From JALZAA01 sp046727755 (GTDB lineage Bacteria; Actinomycetota; Acidimicrobiia; IMCC26256; JACDBD01): a DNA stretch of 13,524 bases. Each line of letters starts with the position of its first letter. Position 1 is the first letter of the stretch. Below, in pieces: positions 5,678-12,898 of the stretch. The position numbers were made by a program, and so were the translations under genes. The stretch lies in contig JBKPDG010000185.1 of NCBI GenBank assembly GCA_046727755.1, positions 1 through 13,524 of the forward strand. The letters are read 5' to 3'. The notes under the pieces are model-generated. The model did not search any database. It had not been told where the DNA came from and saw only the letters and a program-made list of their open reading frames with translations.

Positions 5678-7444
5678 ATGACCACGAGCACGTCGAGACG
5701 AACCGCCAGGCACCTGCGGCTGTGGCTCGGCCTCGCGATCGCGGTCGGCGTCGTGTTCGCGCCCGGTCTGAGCCGGGCCGAAGGCCTCACGCTCGCCGGC
5801 GCCGCGCTCGCGTACGTCCTCGGCGCCACGATCTTCGACGCATTGGCGGCGCGCCGCCCCGGCTTCCCGGCTCGTGTCCTCACTCCGCTCCTGGGCGTGG
5901 CGGCGATCGAATTCGTCATCCTGGCGATCCCGAGGACGCTCGGCGCCGGGCTCGTGCTCTTCCTTCTGCTCGTCACCTTCTCCGCCTACGTAGGTGGACT
6001 CCGTCTCGGGCTGTGGCTGACGGCGGCGGCGGTGCCGGGCGCGTTGGTCGCCAACGGGCTCGCGCCCGAGGCGGACCGCGTCGACGACGGGACACTGGTT
6101 GCGTTCGCGGTGCTCGTCCCGCTCCTCGCCGTCCTCACCGGGCGCCTCACCGCCGAGCGCCGGCGCACCGTGGTGGCGCTGGCTCGACTTCACGACGCGC
6201 TGGGTGCCGCCGAGGAGCAGCCCGACCTGGCGACCACCCTCGACTCGATCGCCACCTCGGTGGCTCACGGCGTCCGTGCCACGCTCGCCGGCGTAGTGCT
6301 GCGCGACCGCGACCAGGTCACCGTGGCGGCATGGACCGGCGGGCGGTCAGCGCCATCGCCGGCCGAGGCCGAGCAGCTGACCCGGGTCGAGCTCGAGCTC
6401 GGCGCGAAGAGCCCCCTCGCGGCCGGACTGGCGGCACGCCGGCCACTCGTCGTCGACGACTTCCACGGCGACGGCCGCTTCGAGCACTGGTCGACGCCGT
6501 GGGCGACGGTCCTGCGCGGCCTCGGCTGCCGCTCCCTCGTGCTCGTCCCGATGCGGCTGGGCCACGAGGGGATCGGCATCCTCGCCGCCGCCTACACCCA
6601 GCGCGGCCCGATCCCCGACGACGACCTCGCGTTTCTCGAGGCCTTCGCCGATCGGGCGGCGCCGGTTGCAGTCCGTGCGCGCGCCTACGACCAGGAGCGC
6701 GAGTCGGCGGAGAAGCTCGCCCTGCTCGACCGGCAGAAGGGTGAGTTCCTCGCGCTCGTCTCGCACGAGCTGCGCACGCCCCTCACCGCCGTGAAGGGCT
6801 TCGTCGACACCGTGCTCGAGCATTGGCAGACGCTTCCCGACGAACGGAGACGCGGTTTGCTCGATCGCGCGTCGTCCAACGCCGATGAGCTCAACCGCCT
6901 CGTCGGGCAGCTCCTCGACTTCGCGCGGCTCGACGCCGCCGACGTGCGCATCACGCTGCAGCCGATCGTCCTGTCCGACGCCGTCGAGCGCGTGCTCGAC
7001 GACCTCGCGCCGGCGCTCGCCGAGCACCGCGTCGAGATCGACATCCCCGCCGGGGTTTCCATCCTCGCCGATTCGAACGCCTTCTCCGATGTGCTCACGA
7101 ACCTCCTGACGAACGCTGCGAAGTTCTCCCCGGACGGCACGCCGATCAGCGTGCGTGCCGAAGCCGACGGCACCGACGTCGTCGTCTCGGTCACGGATCA
7201 CGGTGCGGGCATCCCGCCCGACGAGCAGGAGCGGATCTTCGACCGCTTCTACCAGTCACCGTCCAACCTGCCGTCGCAGCGCGGCACCGGCATCGGCCTC
7301 ACGATCGCCAAGCGGTTCACCGAGATGCAGGGCGGGAGGATCAGCGTCGAGAGCAGGCCCGGGCTGGGCTCCGCGTTCTTCGTTTCGTTCCCGGTGGCGG
7401 TGTCGCAGCCGGCCCGCGGCGAGCGCGCGGGAGCGGCAACGTGA
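5678..7444 (+). CDS. Membrane sensor histidine kinase with GAF domain
   Basis: ATG 5678 follows GGGAG and gives 588 residues. The N-terminus has about six short hydrophobic helices (residues 14-155), an integral membrane sensor rather than a periplasmic one. A GAF-like domain follows at about 183-335, with RRPLVVDDFHGD and SLVLVPMRLGHEGIGILAAAY. The kinase core is complete: H-box with His363 in VSHELRTPL, N-box NLLTNAAKF (475-483), G1 DHGAGI (507-512), F-box IFDRFY (520-525) and G2 GTGIGL (536-541). It should autophosphorylate and pass phosphate to a response regulator, but none is encoded in the window. The stop overlaps the GTG of the next kinase as GTGA, so they are one translational unit. 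The cores of the two are close paralogues. Confidence 0.93.
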   Translation: MTTSTSRRTARHLRLWLGLAIAVGVVFAPGLSRAEGLTLAGAALAYVLGATIFDALAARRPGFPARVLTPLLGVAAIEFVILAIPRTLGAGLVLFLLLVTFSAYVGGLRLGLWLTAAAVPGALVANGLAPEADRVDDGTLVAFAVLVPLLAVLTGRLTAERRRTVVALARLHDALGAAEEQPDLATTLDSIATSVAHGVRATLAGVVLRDRDQVTVAAWTGGRSAPSPAEAEQLTRVELELGAKSPLAAGLAARRPLVVDDFHGDGRFEHWSTPWATVLRGLGCRSLVLVPMRLGHEGIGILAAAYTQRGPIPDDDLAFLEAFADRAAPVAVRARAYDQERESAEKLALLDRQKGEFLALVSHELRTPLTAVKGFVDTVLEHWQTLPDERRRGLLDRASSNADELNRLVGQLLDFARLDAADVRITLQPIVLSDAVERVLDDLAPALAEHRVEIDIPAGVSILADSNAFSDVLTNLLTNAAKFSPDGTPISVRAEADGTDVVVSVTDHGAGIPPDEQERIFDRFYQSPSNLPSQRGTGIGLTIAKRFTEMQGGRISVESRPGLGSAFFVSFPVAVSQPARGERAGAAT

Positions 7445-8781
7445 GCCTGCGAGGGGCGCCCGTCCGCGCGCTCGCCGTCACCGGCGCCGTCCTCGGGGTT
7501 ACCGCGGTGACGGTTTCGCCCGCGCAGGGCCAGATCCTGCCGCCCATCACGACGCCGCCGATCGACATCGGGGTCCCCGGCCTGGTCGAGCTACACATCC
7601 CCGGACAGGAGCTCGGCGGGGGCGGTGGTCCCGACCTCCCGGGCGTGCCCAGCCTGCCCGGCGTGCCCGGGTCGGACCCGCCGCCGCCTGGCTCCTCGGG
7701 AGGCTCCGGCGCATCGCCCGCGCCGCCAGGATCGACGCCACCCGAGGTCCCGCCGGCGCCGCCCGCGTCCTCTGCGGACCCGACGACCACACTCCCGCCC
7801 GCGTCGGCGCCGTCCCGTGACGCCGACTCGTCGGAGACGGCGGGGCGGGCGCTCGACACTGGCAGCCGCGGGCGCGTGGGTGACCCGAGCCTCGGCTCGG
7901 CCATCGCCGGCGCCGTCACCCAGCCGAGCACCCTGGTCGGCGCGTTGACCCTCGCGCTCGGATTCGGGGTCGTCTTGGGTGCCGCGCCGTACCTCCCGCG
8001 CTACCGCCGCCGCCAGCGCGAGCTCCTGGATCAGTGGGCCCGGGCGTCCGAGCGCGAGCACGCCGTGGCCGCCAAGTTCACCCAAGCCGACCACCAGAAG
8101 AGCGAGTTCCTCGCCCTCGTCTCGCACGAGCTGCGCACACCGCTGACCGCCGTCAAGGGCTTCGTCGATACGGTGTTGCTGCATTGGGACAGGCTCCCCG
8201 ACGACCGGCGGCGCGAGCTCCTGACCCGGGCGTCGTCGAACGCCGACGAGCTCGGCCGGCTGGTGCGCCAGCTCATGGAGTTCGGCCGCAGCGAGAGCGG
8301 CCCGATCGAGATCGCGCCTTCCGAGCTCGACGTGGCGGCGGCCGTCGACGTCGCGTTGCTCGGCATCGCGCCCGTCACCGCTCGTCACCACGTGGAGGTC
8401 GACGTGCCCGACGAGCTCGTGGTCGACGCCGACGCCGACGCGTTCAACCACGTTCTGGTCAACCTGCTGACGAACGCGGTGAAGTTCTCACCTGCGGGCA
8501 GCCGCGTGCGGGTCTGCGCCCGACGCGCCGGCGACGAGGTGGTCATCTCGGTCAGCGACGAGGGGGGCGGCATCGCTCCCGGCGAGCAGGAGCGGATCTT
8601 CGATCGCTTCTACCAGTCGCGCAACGGCGATCACGCCCGTGGCACCGGTATCGGCCTGACCATCGCGCAGCGCTTCACCGCGCAACACGGCGGACGGATC
8701 TGGGTCGAGAGCGAACCGGGGCACGGTGCCGTTTTCTCGTTCACGATGCCGGTCGCCGACGACGACGACCTCGTGGCCTGA
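7441..8781 (+). CDS. Sensor histidine kinase with Pro/Gly-rich extracytoplasmic region
   Basis: GTG 7441 overlaps the previous stop by 4 nt; 446 residues. Residues 1-30 form a signal-peptide-like start (hydrophobic core LAVTGAVLGVTAVTV, then SPAQGQ). Residues about 32-160 are low-complexity, rich in Pro, Gly and Ser/Thr (repeated LPGVP, PPPG, PPEVPPAPP), with no recognisable ligand-binding fold. One membrane helix follows (about 164-184), then a charged coiled-coil-like linker and the kinase: His229 in VSHELRTPL, N-box NLLTNAVKF (341-349), G1 DEGGGI (373-378), F-box IFDRFY (386-391), G2 GTGIGL (401-406). There is no HAMP, PAS or GAF domain. The kinase core aligns almost block by block with the upstream kinase, including FVDTVL, RASSNADEL and EQERIFDRFYQS, which points to tandem duplication with exchange of the input domain. 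Confidence 0.92.
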   Translation: MSLRGAPVRALAVTGAVLGVTAVTVSPAQGQILPPITTPPIDIGVPGLVELHIPGQELGGGGGPDLPGVPSLPGVPGSDPPPPGSSGGSGASPAPPGSTPPEVPPAPPASSADPTTTLPPASAPSRDADSSETAGRALDTGSRGRVGDPSLGSAIAGAVTQPSTLVGALTLALGFGVVLGAAPYLPRYRRRQRELLDQWARASEREHAVAAKFTQADHQKSEFLALVSHELRTPLTAVKGFVDTVLLHWDRLPDDRRRELLTRASSNADELGRLVRQLMEFGRSESGPIEIAPSELDVAAAVDVALLGIAPVTARHHVEVDVPDELVVDADADAFNHVLVNLLTNAVKFSPAGSRVRVCARRAGDEVVISVSDEGGGIAPGEQERIFDRFYQSRNGDHARGTGIGLTIAQRFTAQHGGRIWVESEPGHGAVFSFTMPVADDDDLVA

Positions 8782-8786
8782 CTGTC

Positions 8787-8819
8787 GCCGTCGCAAGCTC
8801 CGGCTCCTGCGGCGACGGT
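8787..8819. terminator. Hairpin between convergent kinase and dehydrogenase genes
   Basis: CCGTCGC at 8788-8794 pairs perfectly with GCGACGG at 8812-8818, with a 17-nt loop and one possible extra G-T pair. It lies 6 nt after the kinase stop and about 40 nt before the stop of the minus-strand dehydrogenase, the expected place for a shared terminator. No T-tract is present. Confidence 0.4.
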
Positions 8820-8856
8820 CGGCAAAGCCGCCGCCGCCGCGGCTGTTCAGTAGCTC

Positions 8857-9684
8857 TCAGTAGTCGTAGAAGCCGGTACCGCTCTTCCGGCCGAGCTTGC
8901 CCTCGGCCACCATCTCGCGCAGCAGCGGTGGGGCCGCGAACGCGTCGCCGTACACGTCGTGCAGGTCGTCGAGGATGAACAGCACCGTGTCGAGCCCGAC
9001 GCGGTCGGCCAGCTCGAGCGGACCCATTGGGTGGTTGTATCCGAGCTTCATGGCGGTGTCGACGTGCTCGGGGCTGGCGACACCTTGCTCGTACGCACGC
9101 ATCGCCTCGCACATCAACAACGTGCCGAGACGCGTGGTGACGAACCCGGGCATGTCGCGGACCTCGACCGTTTCCTTGCCAACCGCGCGGGCGAACTCGA
9201 TGCCGCGCGCCACCACCGCGTCGGTCGTGGCGGGCGCGCGCACGACCTCCACCAGCCGCATGGCCGGCACCGGGTTGAAGAAATGCAACCCGAGCACCTG
9301 ACCCGACCGACTCGACGCCGATCCCAACGCCTCGATAGACAGTCCGCTCGTGTTCGACGCGATCACGGTCCCGGGGCCGGCGGCGGCGCCCAGCTGCGCG
9401 AACACGTCGCGTTTGAGATCGAGGTCCTCCGGCACCGCTTCGACCACGACGTCCGCACCAGCGACGGCGGCGGTGACGTCGGTCGTCATGTCGAGCGGCG
9501 CCAGGTCCGCCAGATCGGCGCCCCGCTTGCGAGCCTGCGCCTCGTGCCGCTCCACCCGCTCGCGAGCGGCGGCGAGCAGCTCGTCGTCGGGCTCGACGGC
9601 AGTCACCGGGAACCCGGCGACGCGGGCGACGAACGTGATGCCCGAGCCCATGATCCCGCAGCCGACGACGGCCGCCCGGGTCAC
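8857..9684 (-). CDS. 3-hydroxyacyl-CoA (3-hydroxybutyryl-CoA) dehydrogenase
   Basis: GTG 9684 overlaps the thioesterase stop (TGA 9681-9683) and is preceded by a strong AAGGAGG 7 nt upstream; 275 residues, close to the usual 280-290 for single-function enzymes. The NAD-binding loop is GCGIMG at 8-13. Catalytic residues are visible: His134 in LGLHFFNPV and Glu146 in RLVEVV, with SNTSG at 110-114. The C-terminal dimer domain has KLGYNHPMGPLELADRVGLD and ends KSGTGFYDY, as in Hbd/FadB2-type proteins. It oxidises L-3-hydroxyacyl-CoA to 3-ketoacyl-CoA with NAD+, or runs the reverse. The divergent thiolase would take the next step. Chain-length preference cannot be judged. Confidence 0.94.
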   Translation of the reverse strand: MTRAAVVGCGIMGSGITFVARVAGFPVTAVEPDDELLAAARERVERHEAQARKRGADLADLAPLDMTTDVTAAVAGADVVVEAVPEDLDLKRDVFAQLGAAAGPGTVIASNTSGLSIEALGSASSRSGQVLGLHFFNPVPAMRLVEVVRAPATTDAVVARGIEFARAVGKETVEVRDMPGFVTTRLGTLLMCEAMRAYEQGVASPEHVDTAMKLGYNHPMGPLELADRVGLDTVLFILDDLHDVYGDAFAAPPLLREMVAEGKLGRKSGTGFYDY

Positions 9685-10118
9685 GACGCGACCTCCTTGT
9701 CGGGGCGGTCCTCCTTCCGCCGCACGAAGAACGTGCCCGTCCCGGTCGAGACGGGCTCGCCGTCGGCGCTGCGGATGGCCGTCTCGAGGTAGGCGACTTG
9801 ACGCGCCAGGCGCACGACCTCGCCCCGCACCGTGAGCGTGTCGCCTGCCTGCGCGGCGCGCATCGTCGAGTACTTGAGCTCCAGCGTGGCAGCGCGATCG
9901 CCGGACTCGAGCGCGGCGTTCGTAGCGAAGTTCATCGCCGCGTCGTGCACGACCCCGTACACACCACCGTGCACCGCGCCGGCCGGGTTGCACGCCAGCT
10001 CGGTCGGCGTCCAATGCGCGCTCGCCCAGCCCTGTCCGTAAGCGTCGAACGACACGCCCAGCTCGGCGAGCAGGCGCATGCCGCCGTCGCCGAGGGCACG
10101 GTCCATGTTGCGGGGCAC
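9681..10118 (-). CDS. Hotdog-fold acyl-CoA thioesterase (PaaI-like)
   Basis: The protein is 145 residues from GTG 10118. The hotdog signature is clear: ACNPAGAVHGGVYGVVHDAAMNFA at about 42-65, with the HGG turn before the central helix, then LELKYSTMRAAQAGD and a C-terminal strand region. This is the PaaI/YbgC-like thioesterase type, which hydrolyses small or aromatic acyl-CoA esters and releases CoA. It precedes and overlaps the hydroxyacyl-CoA dehydrogenase by 4 nt, so both are co-transcribed. The start is supported by TACATT 7 nt upstream, a leaderless promoter layout. ATG 10106 (residue 5) is an alternative. Confidence 0.87.
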   Translation of the reverse strand: MPRNMDRALGDGGMRLLAELGVSFDAYGQGWASAHWTPTELACNPAGAVHGGVYGVVHDAAMNFATNAALESGDRAATLELKYSTMRAAQAGDTLTVRGEVVRLARQVAYLETAIRSADGEPVSTGTGTFFVRRKEDRPDKEVAS

Positions 10119-10125
10119 GGGCCGG

Positions 10126-10131
10126 AATGTA
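10126..10131 (-). promoter_or_regulatory. Candidate leaderless -10 element of the thioesterase operon
   Basis: On the minus strand TACATT lies exactly 7 nt before GTG 10118. There is no Shine-Dalgarno sequence at this gene, while the following dehydrogenase has a perfect one, as expected if the first gene is translated from a leaderless transcript. A matching -35 element is not obvious. Confidence 0.45.
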
Positions 10132-10147
10132 GCTCGCAGGGATACAG

Positions 10148-10163
10148 TTGACCGGTTGGTCTA
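10148..10163. promoter_or_regulatory. Palindrome in divergent acyl-CoA control region
   Basis: GACC at 10150-10153 and GGTC at 10158-10161 flank GGTT; the symmetry extends to T10148/A10163 with one mismatch. It sits about 20 nt upstream of the thiolase start and about 30 nt from the thioesterase start, so a single TetR- or similar repressor could control both directions. Short symmetric sites can arise by chance in GC-rich DNA. An AGGAGG ribosome-binding site for the thiolase follows at 10171-10176. Confidence 0.35.
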
Positions 10164-10181
10164 GTAGCCGAGGAGGCCCCC

Positions 10182-11345
10182 ATGCCCACGGCCGTCATCG
10201 TCGACGCCGTCCGCACCCCGCTCGGGCGGCGGAACGGCGCGCTCAAGGACGTCCACCCCGTCGACCTCGCATCGCTCACCCTGACCTCGCTGATCCAGCG
10301 CAACGACCTCGACCCGGAGCTGGTCGAGGACGTGATCATGGGCTGCGTCATGCAGGTGGGCGACCAGGCCGTGAACGTCGGCCGCAACGCCGCCCTCGCC
10401 GCCGGGTTCCCCGAGTCGGTGGTCGGCACGACCGTCGACCGTCAGTGCGGCTCATCCCAGCAGGCCGCCCACTTCGCAGCCCAGGGTGTCATCGCGGGCG
10501 CCTACGACGTCGTGGTCGCGGCCGGCGTCGAGAGCATGACCCGCGTGCCGATGGGCGCGTCGTTCACGCCGGGGAGTCAGCCGTTCGGGCCCAAGGTGTT
10601 CGCCCGGTACCAGGAGCGGGGCGGTCTCGTCCCGCAGGGGATCTCGGCCGAGCTCATCGCCGAGAAGTGGGACATCTCACGCGAGGACAACGACCGTTTC
10701 TCCCTCGAATCGCACCTGCGGGCGGCACGGGCCACCGACGAGGGGCGGTTCGAGCAGGAGATCGTGCCGGTCGAGACCCCGGGTGAGGAAGGCACCGTGC
10801 TCTTCTCGCGCGACGAGGGCATCCGGCCCGACTCGTCGCTCGAGAAGCTCAGCGGCCTCAAGCCCGCGTTCAAGCCCGACGGTGTCGTGACGGCGGGCAA
10901 CTCGTCGCAGATCAGCGACGGGGCCGCCGCCATGCTGATCACGAGCGAGGAGACCGCCAGCCGGCTCGGCCTCACCCCGAGGGCGCGCTTCCACTCCTTC
11001 GCGCTGGCCGGCGTCGATCCCGTGTTCATGCTGACGGGACCGATCCCGGCCACGTCGAAGGCGCTCGAGCGGGCGAAGATGACGCTCGACCAGATGGATC
11101 TGGTCGAGATCAACGAGGCGTTCGCGCCGGTGGTCCTGGCTTGGGAGAAGGAGCACCACCCCGACATGGCCAAGGTCAACGTGAACGGGGGTGCAATCGC
11201 GCTCGGCCACCCGCTGGGCTGCTCGGGCGCTCGCCTCGCCGCCACGCTCCTCAACGAGCTCGAGCGCACCGGAGGCCGCTGGGGCCTCCAGGTCATGTGC
11301 GAAGGCGGCGGCATGGCCAACGCCATGATCATCGAGCGGTTGTAA
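10182..11345 (+). CDS. Acetyl-CoA C-acyltransferase (thiolase)
   Basis: ATG 10182 lies 5 nt after AGGAGG; 387 residues, normal for a thiolase. All three catalytic elements are present: nucleophile Cys89 in VDRQCGSSQQ, His343 in ALGHPLGCSG, and Cys373 in MCEGGGMANA. The N-terminus AVIVDAVRTPLGRRNG and the EINEAFAPV motif are typical. It cleaves 3-ketoacyl-CoA with CoA to acetyl-CoA and a shortened acyl-CoA, or condenses two acyl-CoAs. Partner enzymes encoded divergently are the 3-hydroxyacyl-CoA dehydrogenase and a thioesterase. No enoyl-CoA hydratase or acyl-CoA dehydrogenase is present in the window, so the full beta-oxidation set lies elsewhere. Confidence 0.95.
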   Translation: MPTAVIVDAVRTPLGRRNGALKDVHPVDLASLTLTSLIQRNDLDPELVEDVIMGCVMQVGDQAVNVGRNAALAAGFPESVVGTTVDRQCGSSQQAAHFAAQGVIAGAYDVVVAAGVESMTRVPMGASFTPGSQPFGPKVFARYQERGGLVPQGISAELIAEKWDISREDNDRFSLESHLRAARATDEGRFEQEIVPVETPGEEGTVLFSRDEGIRPDSSLEKLSGLKPAFKPDGVVTAGNSSQISDGAAAMLITSEETASRLGLTPRARFHSFALAGVDPVFMLTGPIPATSKALERAKMTLDQMDLVEINEAFAPVVLAWEKEHHPDMAKVNVNGGAIALGHPLGCSGARLAATLLNELERTGGRWGLQVMCEGGGMANAMIIERL

Positions 11346-11398
11346 CCGGCAACCCGGCCGCCGCCGGCCCATCGACGGCGGACTCGGACAGGCGGGCT

Positions 11399-11431
11399 CT
11401 CGGCTCCACGGCCTTCGGCTGTGGAGCCGAG
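11399..11431. terminator. Strong 15-bp hairpin after the thiolase gene
   Basis: The arms 11399-11413 and 11417-11431 pair over 15 bp (one G-T) with a 3-nt TTC loop; the outer 11 bp are CTCGGCTCCAC/GTGGAGCCGAG. It starts 54 nt after the thiolase stop and is the strongest hairpin in the window. There is no T-tract, as for many actinobacterial terminators. A second small hairpin, CGGCC/GGCCG, lies at 11466-11479. Confidence 0.6.
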
Positions 11432-11529
11432 GTGCCCGAACTCGCCGGCGCCGACGGGCCGGCGACGGCCTTTCGGCCGCGCCGCAGCTCGATGATTAGG
11501 GCGTTCCCCAGCCTTGGGAAGATGGGGCC

Positions 11530-11781
11530 GTGGGTGGTCTGGTGCTGCGTGTGCTCATCGGGCTGGCGGGGGCGGTGACGATCTATGTCATCGGGGCGGC
11601 GCTGTTGCGGAAGTTCAAGGTGGAGCCGGAGCCCGAGCCGGATCCGTCGCAGTTGCGGGTGGTCGACGTGGAGTTCCGGTGCACCGTGTGCGGCACGACA
11701 GTGGTGATGACGGCCGCTCCGGGTGACGAGCCCGAGCCGCCGCGCCATTGCCGGGAGGACATGGTCCGGGTGGACGTGTAA
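11530..11781 (+). CDS. 83-residue membrane protein with zinc-ribbon-like motif
   Basis: GTG 11530 gives 83 residues. A membrane helix at about 5-25 (LRVLIGLAGAVTIYVIGAAL) is followed by a basic LRKFK, a Glu/Pro repeat (EPEPEPDP, about 32-39) and a small cytoplasmic domain with Cys51-x2-Cys54 and His73-Cys74. The spacing CxxC-x18-HC resembles a zinc ribbon. No function is known to me. The start has no strong ribosome-binding site; a GGGAAG lies 9 nt or more upstream. It is a single gene between two hairpins (11399-11431 and 11811-11852), so it is probably transcribed alone. Confidence 0.75.
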   Translation: MGGLVLRVLIGLAGAVTIYVIGAALLRKFKVEPEPEPDPSQLRVVDVEFRCTVCGTTVVMTAAPGDEPEPPRHCREDMVRVDV

Positions 11782-11940
11782 CCCTGCCGAAGGTCCCGAG
11801 TTGGACAATTTTCCCACGCGTTCTCCACATGCTGGGGAGAATCCTGTGGGAAGTTACACAAGTGCCATTTGCATGGGGAGGGCTCGTCGGGTAATAAATG
11901 CATGACGCACACACATTGATGACCCGAAGGAGGAGGTCTC
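11782..11940. promoter_or_regulatory. AT-rich gap with nested dyad and candidate promoter
   Basis: This 159-nt gap is clearly AT-richer than the rest. A nested dyad pairs TTCCCAC 11811-11817 with GTGGGAA 11846-11852 and, inside it, TTCTCC 11821-11826 with GGAGAA 11836-11841. It may terminate the zinc-ribbon gene, or be a regulatory site. TTCTCCACA at 11821-11829 resembles a DnaA box. Further on, TTGCAT (11869) and TAATAA (11892) are 17 nt apart and could be a weak promoter for the DUF3224 gene, whose start has a strong GGAGGAGG. Confidence 0.45.
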
Positions 11941-12336
11941 ATGGCATCCCTCACCGGCGAGTTCGAAGTGACCGCGTGGAACGAGGAGCCGTACGCCGAT
12001 CGGGAGGGAGAGCGAAAGCTCACGAGGGCCGCCGTCCGCCAAGCGTTCTCCGGAGGGCTCACGGGTACCGGCTCGGTCGAGTGGCTCATGTCCTACCAGG
12101 AGGACGGCACCGCGCGCTTCGTTGGCCTTCAGCAGCTCGAAGGGGCGATCGAAGGCCGAGCGGGCACGGTCGTCGTCGACACCGTTGGTGACTTCGACGG
12201 CAAGGAGGCTGCCGGCACGTGGACCGTGATTCCCGGTTCCGGCACCGGCGAGTGGGCCGGCATGCGCGGCGACGGGCATTTCCGGGCGCCGGTGGGTCCG
12301 AAGGCCAGCTTCACCCTTGACTACGCCTTCGACTGA
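11941..12336 (+). CDS. DUF3224 domain protein
   Basis: ATG 11941 follows a strong AGGAGGAGG; 131 residues. The whole length fits the DUF3224 family: a starting strand GEFEVTAWNEEPY, KLTRAAVRQAFSG, the GTGSVEWLMSY strand, then EGAIEGRAGTVVVDTVG and the signature VIPGSGTGEWAGMRGDGHF, ending LDYAFD. Such proteins form a small beta-barrel; their biochemical role is unknown. The MarR-type regulator overlaps its last 20 nt, which suggests co-transcription and possibly control of this gene by the regulator. Confidence 0.88.
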   Translation: MASLTGEFEVTAWNEEPYADREGERKLTRAAVRQAFSGGLTGTGSVEWLMSYQEDGTARFVGLQQLEGAIEGRAGTVVVDTVGDFDGKEAAGTWTVIPGSGTGEWAGMRGDGHFRAPVGPKASFTLDYAFD

Positions 12337-12898
12337 GCCGCTGACCCCGAGCCGGCGCGCCGAGCAGACCTCGAACCTGCTCGGCGCGCTCGGGTTGGCG
12401 GTCACCGATCGGATCAGGAGCGCGGTCACCGCCGCTGCCGGTGGGGCCGAGCGCGACGCGATCGCGCTCTCTGCTCTTCTGCACTTCCTCGTCGACCCGC
12501 GGATCGACCAGGTCGCGCGGGTCCTGGGTCTCACCTCGTCGGGAACGGTTCGGCTCGTCGACCGGTTGGAGCGCCTCGGACTGGTCCAGCGGTCCGCGGG
12601 TGACGACGCCCGCGCCACCACGGTCACCGTCACCGCCGCCGGTCGCGCCCGCGCCGAGGCGGTCAGTCGAGCGCGGACGGAGGCCCTCGGGCGCGCGCTC
12701 GAAGCCTTGTCGCCGGACGAGCGTGATCAGCTCGGCGCGTTGGCCGGCAAGATCCTCGTCGGCATCATGCATCCCGCGGGTGCCTACGGATGGATGTGCC
12801 GGCTATGCGATACCGGCCGGTGCGGCAGGCCCGAGGGCCACTGCCCGGTCGCCCGAGCGGCTACCGCAGCTGCGTCGAGAGAATCGCCCCGCCCGTGA
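12317..12898 (+). CDS. MarR-family regulator with C-terminal cysteine cluster
   Basis: TTG 12317 overlaps the DUF3224 stop region by 20 nt; 193 residues. The winged-helix core is at about 48-112: DAIALSALLHFL, recognition helix region LGLTSSGTVRLVDRLERLGLV, then RSAGDDARATTVTVTAAGR as the wing, the standard MarR order. A second helical part (115-150) forms the dimer interface. The C-terminus adds CRLCDTGRCGRPEGHCP with Cys161, 164, 169 and 176, a possible metal or redox site not found in ordinary MarR proteins. No ribosome-binding site precedes TTG, so reinitiation from the upstream gene is likely; no better in-frame start is seen before the helical region. Its 3' end overlaps crgA on the other strand by 38 nt. 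Confidence 0.85.
   Translation: MTTPSTEPLTPSRRAEQTSNLLGALGLAVTDRIRSAVTAAAGGAERDAIALSALLHFLVDPRIDQVARVLGLTSSGTVRLVDRLERLGLVQRSAGDDARATTVTVTAAGRARAEAVSRARTEALGRALEALSPDERDQLGALAGKILVGIMHPAGAYGWMCRLCDTGRCGRPEGHCPVARAATAAASRESPRP

Noticed and set aside
4733..6268. A 511-codon minus-strand frame spanning the PAP2 gene and the kinase start
   Set aside because: It is Arg/Gly/Asp-rich and lies antisense or out of frame to two well-supported genes; high GC keeps it open by chance.
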